From positions 1-8,215 of the forward strand of contig JAFTPY010000054.1 of the NCBI GenBank assembly GCA_017463035.1: DNA of 8,215 nt, in the 5' to 3' direction. Position numbers and translations under genes: made by a program. Under the pieces are notes generated by a model. The model was not told where the DNA came from. It made no database searches and saw nothing but the letters and a program-made list of their open reading frames with translations. The stretch is from Lachnospiraceae bacterium. GTDB taxonomy: Bacteria; Bacillota; Clostridia; Lachnospirales; Lachnospiraceae. Positions 4,568-8,215 of the stretch are shown here, one piece after another (positions within the stretch are counted from its first letter, which is position 1; each line of letters begins with the position of its first letter).

Positions 4568-5392
4568 ATGGCTGAATTCGGAGAGAATTTAAAAAATGTA
4601 AGAGAACAAAAAGGATATACGCAACAAACCTTAGCGGATCATTTATATGTAACGAGACAGGCTGTTTCCCGTTGGGAAGGAGGCTCCCGTTATCCTGATT
4701 TGATGACCGCAAAAAAGATGGCGCAGTTTCTGGAGGTTTCTTTGGATGAGTTACTGACGGACGACGATATGAAACTTTATGCGGAGAAAAATACAATTAT
4801 CGAGAATCCTACCGCAAAAAGAGGTCAACTGATTCTACTGGGACTGGCTTTCATGAGCATGTTGTTTCTCAGTATTGTGCAACTAATGAGCTCTACGTTC
4901 GGAACCAACGGGCTCTTAATTTATAACAGCGAAACACCCAAATACTTCTTACTTACCATCCTTTTGGGTGTCAGCATAATCACTGCACTGTTTGACCGTT
5001 TAAATACAAAAGTGACGTTACTGATTTACAGTGGATATTTTGGAATTTCCCTTCTTGTGGGTATCATCACTATAACCTCCTTAAGAGATAGAGGGGTTAT
5101 ACTATATTTTATCGGTACTACTTTACTGACTCTTTTATGTCTGCTTCTCTGTATCCGTTTTTTTGCAGGAAAGCGGATCACCAGTCCGGTCCCGCTCTAT
5201 ATTACCGGCGGCATCTACGGAGTAATCGGTATTGTTAACTGCTTTACCGGCCTTCTCTCCTCTGTCCGGACACGCGATGCCTACCTATTGACGGATTGCG
5301 TTTTTTCACTGCTTGCGAATCTTGCCATACTGGCATTGCTGGTTGTCATGGTCTATACGCTACATAGAAAACGCAGGCTGAGCGCACAGTAA
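4568..5392 (+). CDS. Membrane-anchored XRE-family transcriptional regulator
   Basis: The 274-residue product has a classic XRE helix-turn-helix at residues 5-63 (TQQTLADHLY, recognition helix TRQAVSRWEGG, then YPDLMTAKKMAQFLEVSLDELL). After a short linker come about six hydrophobic segments: roughly 88-107, 126-142, 149-170, 177-197, 208-230 and 239-265, ending in a basic tail HRKRRLSAQ. The protein should therefore sit in the cytoplasmic membrane with its DNA-binding domain inside, as a one-component sensor-regulator; the signal is unknown. The ATG at 4568 is preceded by GGAAAGGAAG at a good distance. An in-frame ATG at 4514 would overlap the promoter/operator palindrome and lacks a ribosome binding site, so it was not used. 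The gene stands alone, convergent with the DUF4177-like gene across a bidirectional terminator. Confidence 0.88.
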   Translation: MAEFGENLKNVREQKGYTQQTLADHLYVTRQAVSRWEGGSRYPDLMTAKKMAQFLEVSLDELLTDDDMKLYAEKNTIIENPTAKRGQLILLGLAFMSMLFLSIVQLMSSTFGTNGLLIYNSETPKYFLLTILLGVSIITALFDRLNTKVTLLIYSGYFGISLLVGIITITSLRDRGVILYFIGTTLLTLLCLLLCIRFFAGKRITSPVPLYITGGIYGVIGIVNCFTGLLSSVRTRDAYLLTDCVFSLLANLAILALLVVMVYTLHRKRRLSAQ

Positions 5393-5404
5393 CAGAACAA
5401 CGAC

Positions 5405-5440
5405 TCTCACTTGTGAGATTCTCCGCCTGCGGTGGGGCGC
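5405..5440. repeat. Small hairpin cluster after the XRE stop
   Basis: TCTCAC-TT-GTGAGA (5405-5418) is a perfect dyad, followed by the GC-rich dyad CCGC-CT-GCGG (5423-5432). The GTGGGGCG word here also occurs in the hairpin element at 948-1075. No T tract follows, so it is unlikely to be a terminator. Function unknown. Confidence 0.4.
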
Positions 5441-5468
5441 TATAAGCAACAATTTCCTATAGGTCAAA

Positions 5469-5516
5469 AAGCAGACGATGTCTCTCAACCGACATCGTCT
5501 GCTTAAATTTTTTCAC
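5469..5516. terminator. Bidirectional rho-independent terminator
   Basis: AAGCAGACGATGT (5469-5481) pairs perfectly over 13 bp with ACATCGTCTGCTT (5492-5504) around a 10-nt loop. On the plus strand AAATTTTTTC follows; on the minus strand TTTTTG follows. It serves both the XRE gene and the convergent DUF4177-like gene, whose stop is 31 bp to the right of the stem. Confidence 0.85.
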
Positions 5517-5534
5517 TAATCAAAGGAAAGTCCT

Positions 5535-5717
5535 CTACGCTTCCTCCTTATAAAACACCACGGAACAAATCTCCCCTGCTCCAACCACACGATACGAGTG
5601 TAGTTTCCACCCTTCCGCAGAATATTTATCCAGAATTTCCTGTAAAACAACCGCAAACCGCTTTCCGGAAATAAATCCACAGGCAAAAAAATCGGTACAA
5701 TACTTCACATTTCCCAT
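5535..5717 (-). CDS. Small DUF4177-like protein
   Basis: The 60-residue product has a beta-strand start (MGNVKYCTDFF), a central helix VLQEILDKYSAEGWKLHSY, and a final strand ICSVVFYKEEA. The L-x-x-x-L-x-x-x-(G/S)AEGW-x-L signature followed by a hydrophobic strand is typical of DUF4177 proteins, small cytoplasmic proteins of unknown function in Firmicutes. Its length matches the family. The ATG at 5717 has AAGGGAG about 9 bases upstream, which supports a real gene despite the small size. It lies 130 bp downstream of the phosphodiesterase stop, separated by a hairpin element, so it may share that operon's transcript or have its own weak promoter; none was convincing. A bidirectional terminator follows it. 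Confidence 0.7.
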   Translation of the reverse strand: MGNVKYCTDFFACGFISGKRFAVVLQEILDKYSAEGWKLHSYRVVGAGEICSVVFYKEEA

Positions 5718-5738
5718 AGCAAAAGTCTCCCTTTCCGA

Positions 5739-5810
5739 AAGAATAAAGAGTCCGCGAGCGGACTCTCACGCCGGGTGCGGCCGCTTACGACTACTACCCA
5801 GTTTATTCTT
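5739..5810. repeat. Nested hairpin element between the phosphodiesterase and DUF4177-like genes
   Basis: AAGAATAAA (5739-5747) and TTTATTCTT (5802-5810) form a perfect 9-bp outer stem. Inside is the near-continuous palindrome AGAGTCCGC-GA-GCGGACTCT (5747-5766) and the 8-bp palindrome GCGGCCGC (5777-5784). On the minus strand the inner hairpin is followed by TTTATTCTTT, so it may act as a terminator for the upstream operon. Its outer-stem-plus-inner-hairpin plan resembles the element at 948-1075, without shared sequence. Confidence 0.6.
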
Positions 5811-5846
5811 AGTTTTCCTGTTTTATGAGACTTTTATGCTAAACTT

Positions 5847-6960
5847 TTACGTTTCAAAGACAACAAGCGGTATCCGCATCTCGTCCTCTGTCAGACTTCC
5901 GTGCATAGACACCCATCTCTCATCGGTATAAAAGATGGAGAGGCTTCCTGTGGCGATGGCCAAATAATCCCCCCAGCATTCCCCGGAAGTTTTCATGGTG
6001 CGCTCCCGTTCCGAACAGATTTCTTTCAATGGCCTCTTCCATGGACAACAACAAAAATTTGTCCCCGAACTCCTTCTTAAATTCTGCTTCAAAAACCTCT
6101 TTCTTCTCCTCCTTTACAAAGAAGGTCAACACTCTCGGCTCCAAGGAAGGCGACCGTACCAAACAATCACAAATCGCCGGGTAATCCTGAAGCACCACAT
6201 ACTCCGTGTCAATATGACCGTGGTCTGCCGTCACAAGGAAAAGTGTGTCCTCGCTTTCCTCAGCAAGCTGATTCACCATATATTCCAGCGTTTCCAGTTC
6301 GTCTTTTACCACCTGCGCATTACATCCGTTTCTATGCAGCAGTCCATCCGGTTGGTTCCAATAGGCATAGATGTACTTACGCTCAGGCTCCCGGCACAGA
6401 GTCTTAATACGTTCACAAATTTCTTCCATACTCTTCGGATACGGCGCAAGAAACGGCATCGCCCCATAGGCTGTTCCGCCGGACTTATTGATTTTTTCTA
6501 TCACACCTTCATAGGGAGTCACCGTCCATGCCAGATTATAGTCTGCCGCAGGTTCCTCTGTCCCCTGCACCTTATTTAAAAACACCGTAACATTCTTGTC
6601 CACTTGCGGATAATAACAATCCCAGCCCAGCCAGCTATGCTCACAAGGCTGAAGTCCCGACATCGCGGAGGTGGTGGCTGCCACCGTAGTGGATAAGAAC
6701 ACCGACTTATAGAGTCCCGCCAAATGACTGCGAAAGGGTCCTTTCTCGTCAAGAAACTTTTCCAATATCACCTTTCCCATTCCGTCCAGGAGAAGCACAA
6801 CCACATTCTTATAATCCTTGGTAAGATACCGGTCCGCCATAGGCAACGTTTTCCCCACAGTCGGAAGCCCCCAGTATTTTAATATAGAATTCGGCAGATT
6901 CGCAATACAGTTCTCATAATCCGGCCAGACTAATTTTTTCTCTTCCTTCACTGATTCCAC
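5847..6960 (-). CDS. Alkaline-phosphatase-superfamily phosphodiesterase, frameshifted near the C-terminus
   Basis: Family features of type I phosphodiesterase/nucleotide pyrophosphatase-like enzymes (hydrolysis of phosphoesters using two metal ions) are visible in order: metal-ligand D59 in VVVLLLDGMG, the Thr-rich nucleophile region STTVAATTSAMSG (90-102), D205 and H209 in NQPDGLLH, D246-H247 in TADHGH, and a late His in GTGAHHENF. The main frame then hits a stop at 5920 after 346 codons. The conserved ending GDYLAIATG...LTEDEMRIPLVVFE lies in another frame and ends with TAA at 5847. Removing one G from the G6 run (plus C 5969-5974) would give 370 residues. All predicted catalytic residues lie before the break. 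The GTG at 6960 has a weak ribosome binding site; GTG at 6951 follows AAGGTGG and is probably the real start. The substrate is unknown. Confidence 0.8.
5969..5974 (-). other. Frameshift site in a homopolymer (G6 on the coding strand)
   Basis: On the coding strand ATGCTG is followed by GGGGGATTATTTGGCC; the full run, counting the last G of CTG, is six. With one G fewer, the reading continues as M-L-G-D-Y-L-A-I-A-T-G, matching the expected family ending. It could be a real mutation, slippage-based variation, or a sequencing error. Confidence 0.75.
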
Positions 6961-6990
6961 CTTCTTTTTCTTACTTATAAGCTGACATCT

Positions 6991-7542
6991 CTACGCTCTG
7001 TCCGCCTTTAACAATCCGTACCACACTTCATCCATAATGCCCTGATTATTCCATCCGGCACCACGCAGGGTTCCTTCGTACTTCATACCGGCCTTCTGCA
7101 TAACTCTGCCGGACTTCGGATTATTACTGTCATGACATGCCGCCACACGGTTCATACCTACTTCATCAAACAAATACCGCATAACCGCTGTCAATGCTTC
7201 CGGCATAATCCCACGGCCCCACCAGGCCTGCCCCATGCAGTAACCGATAATGGCAGTCTCTGCTTTTTCCTTTATTTGCACCACAGAAATGTTTCCTACC
7301 ACTTCCCCGGTCTCCTTTAACTCAATGACCCAGTTGTAATAATCCGGGTTCTCGTAACGCGCAATCCAGTCCGTTACAAGGGACTTCGTTACCTCTACAC
7401 TGCTATGGGTGGGCCAGGTCAAATACTTGGACACCTCCGGGTCCGAGGCCCAGTTTGTGTACATCGGCTCCGCATCGCTCCCTGTGTAGCGACGTAAAAT
7501 CAAGCGGTCGGTTTCTAATCGTTTTGTTCCCTTATGTTCCAT
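6991..7542 (-). CDS. GNAT acetyltransferase, RimJ/RimL-like
   Basis: The 183-residue product has the start typical of RimJ/RimL-type acetyltransferases, LETDRLILRRYTGSDAEPMYTNWASDPEV (residues 9-37). These proteins acetylate N-termini of ribosomal proteins or other amines, sometimes small molecules, using acetyl-CoA. The core strand AIIGYCMGQAWWGRGIMPEAL contains the acetyl-CoA loop (Q-x-x-W-G-R-G-I), and the C-terminal NRVAACHDSNNPKSGRVMQKAGMKYEGTLR is the characteristic N-x-x-S-x-x-x-x-x-K-x-G motif. A perfect AGGAGG stands 8 bases before the ATG at 7542. It is 42 bp after the nucleoside phosphorylase stop and 30 bp before the phosphodiesterase start, so the three are probably co-transcribed. 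The exact substrate cannot be told from sequence. Confidence 0.9.
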   Translation of the reverse strand: MEHKGTKRLETDRLILRRYTGSDAEPMYTNWASDPEVSKYLTWPTHSSVEVTKSLVTDWIARYENPDYYNWVIELKETGEVVGNISVVQIKEKAETAIIGYCMGQAWWGRGIMPEALTAVMRYLFDEVGMNRVAACHDSNNPKSGRVMQKAGMKYEGTLRGAGWNNQGIMDEVWYGLLKADRA

Positions 7543-7584
7543 TTCTTTCTCCTCCTATAACTCAAATCTGTAAATGCTCTTCTC

Positions 7585-8215
7585 TTACTTTCTCTCTGCA
7601 AGCGTCAATATCATGTCCGGCAGTACCACGCATCTTCCCCGATTGTACCGCTCCTCTTCCTCCTCGGTGCGTCCCACCAGTGCCGTACCGGTGGCAGAAT
7701 TGTCCGATACCACCAAAAGGGCTACACTCGGCACCTCCAGTAAATCTGCCATCAGGTAAAAGGATGCGGTTTCCATCTCAATCAAATCCGTATCAAACTC
7801 CCGGATTTCGTCCAAGTGATAGTATTCCAGTGCAATGGAATCCGTACAGAACACGGAAGATTTCTTGATATCATACCCCTTTTTCTTCCCCATGTCAATC
7901 ACTTCATCAATAAAGGACATCTCCGGCTCTACCCTCTCAAACGGCACAAAATCCCGCAGAGATTCTTTGAGATAGGTATTGGTGTAACCGCCGGAGATGG
8001 AATAGGACGGCGTGCAAATATCTCCCAATCCAAATTCCTTCTTTAACGCCCCTACCGCCCCGATAAAAATCATTGTTTTAAACTTCAGTTCTCCGCATAT
8101 GGCTACATGGTCAATCAGATTCCCCGCAGAGGATCCGATTTTTATCCAGGCAATCTTTAAATCATCCTTCTCCACCAGATAGCCCGCAATATAAGCACCC
8201 TCCTTTAGAGTCGTC
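7585..8215 (-). CDS. Nucleoside phosphorylase-family protein, 5' end outside the window
   Basis: The frame is open from the window edge (TLKEGAYIAGYLVEKDD...) to the stop at 7585, so the GTG at 8175 is not the real start; at least 209 residues are visible. Members of the PNP/UDP phosphorylase superfamily split nucleosides with phosphate into base and sugar-1-phosphate, or hydrolyse adenosylhomocysteine-type substrates. The visible signatures are the strand-turn FIGAVGALKKEFGLGDI, followed by SYSISGGY, the substrate-binding DLIEMETASFYLMADLLEVP, where the EMET motif contacts the ribose, and the catalytic-site strand VALLVVSDNSATG. It is the first visible gene of the minus-strand cluster, followed 42 bp later by the RimJ/RimL-like gene. 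Substrate specificity is undetermined. Cytoplasmic. Confidence 0.88.
   Translation of the reverse strand, partial: TTLKEGAYIAGYLVEKDDLKIAWIKIGSSAGNLIDHVAICGELKFKTMIFIGAVGALKKEFGLGDICTPSYSISGGYTNTYLKESLRDFVPFERVEPEMSFIDEVIDMGKKKGYDIKKSSVFCTDSIALEYYHLDEIREFDTDLIEMETASFYLMADLLEVPSVALLVVSDNSATGTALVGRTEEEEERYNRGRCVVLPDMILTLAERK

Noticed and set aside
5995..6579. Plus-strand 194-codon open frame
   Set aside because: It is antisense to the phosphodiesterase, whose motifs are unmistakable, and has no family resemblance of its own.

Overview
The window looks like a chromosomal stretch from a low-to-mid GC Clostridia bacterium, most likely Lachnospiraceae. This rests on the carB C-terminus, strong AGGAGG-type ribosome binding sites, consensus sigma-A-type promoters, AT-rich terminators, and the mix of an Rpn/PD-(D/E)XK transposase-like nuclease with XRE regulators. 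The genus cannot be fixed from this sequence alone.

Layout: (a) 1-129 is the 3' end of carB (pyrimidine/arginine synthesis). (b) 141-431 is a 291-bp fold-back repeat that starts at the carB terminator and ends 15 bp before the stop of a minus-strand GNAT acetyltransferase gene (446-916). (c) 948-1075 is a second, smaller, multi-branched hairpin element. (d) 1078-1689 is an RNA-rich region. It holds a candidate minus-strand structured small RNA (promoter at 1288-1316, terminator at 1078-1108). Next to it is a compact type I toxin-antitoxin-like locus: a 28-residue hydrophobic peptide (1472-1558) with a hidden ribosome binding site, a convergent antisense RNA (about 1547-1644), and a toxin-mRNA terminator that contains the antisense promoter's -35 box. 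(e) 1877-3082 is an XRE regulator with a large helical C-terminal domain. (f) 3364-4376 is an Rpn-type nuclease whose C-terminus is built from 42-bp tandem repeats. (g) 4518-5510 is a membrane-anchored XRE regulator that ends at a bidirectional terminator. (h) 5535-8215 is all on the minus strand. In transcription order it holds a nucleoside phosphorylase (5' end outside the window), a RimJ/RimL-like acetyltransferase, an alkaline-phosphatase/phosphodiesterase-superfamily enzyme broken by a one-base frameshift in a G6 tract, and, after a hairpin element, a DUF4177-like small protein.

How the parts relate: the phosphorylase, acetyltransferase and phosphodiesterase genes lie 30-42 bp apart with no terminator seen between them, so they probably form one operon; a nucleotide or phosphoester salvage role is only inferred. 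The plus-strand genes in the middle each have their own promoter-like or terminator signals and look like independent accessory units. The best candidate for an under-described system is the RNA-controlled small-peptide locus with its neighbouring small RNA. The fold-back elements and the frameshifted phosphodiesterase come next.
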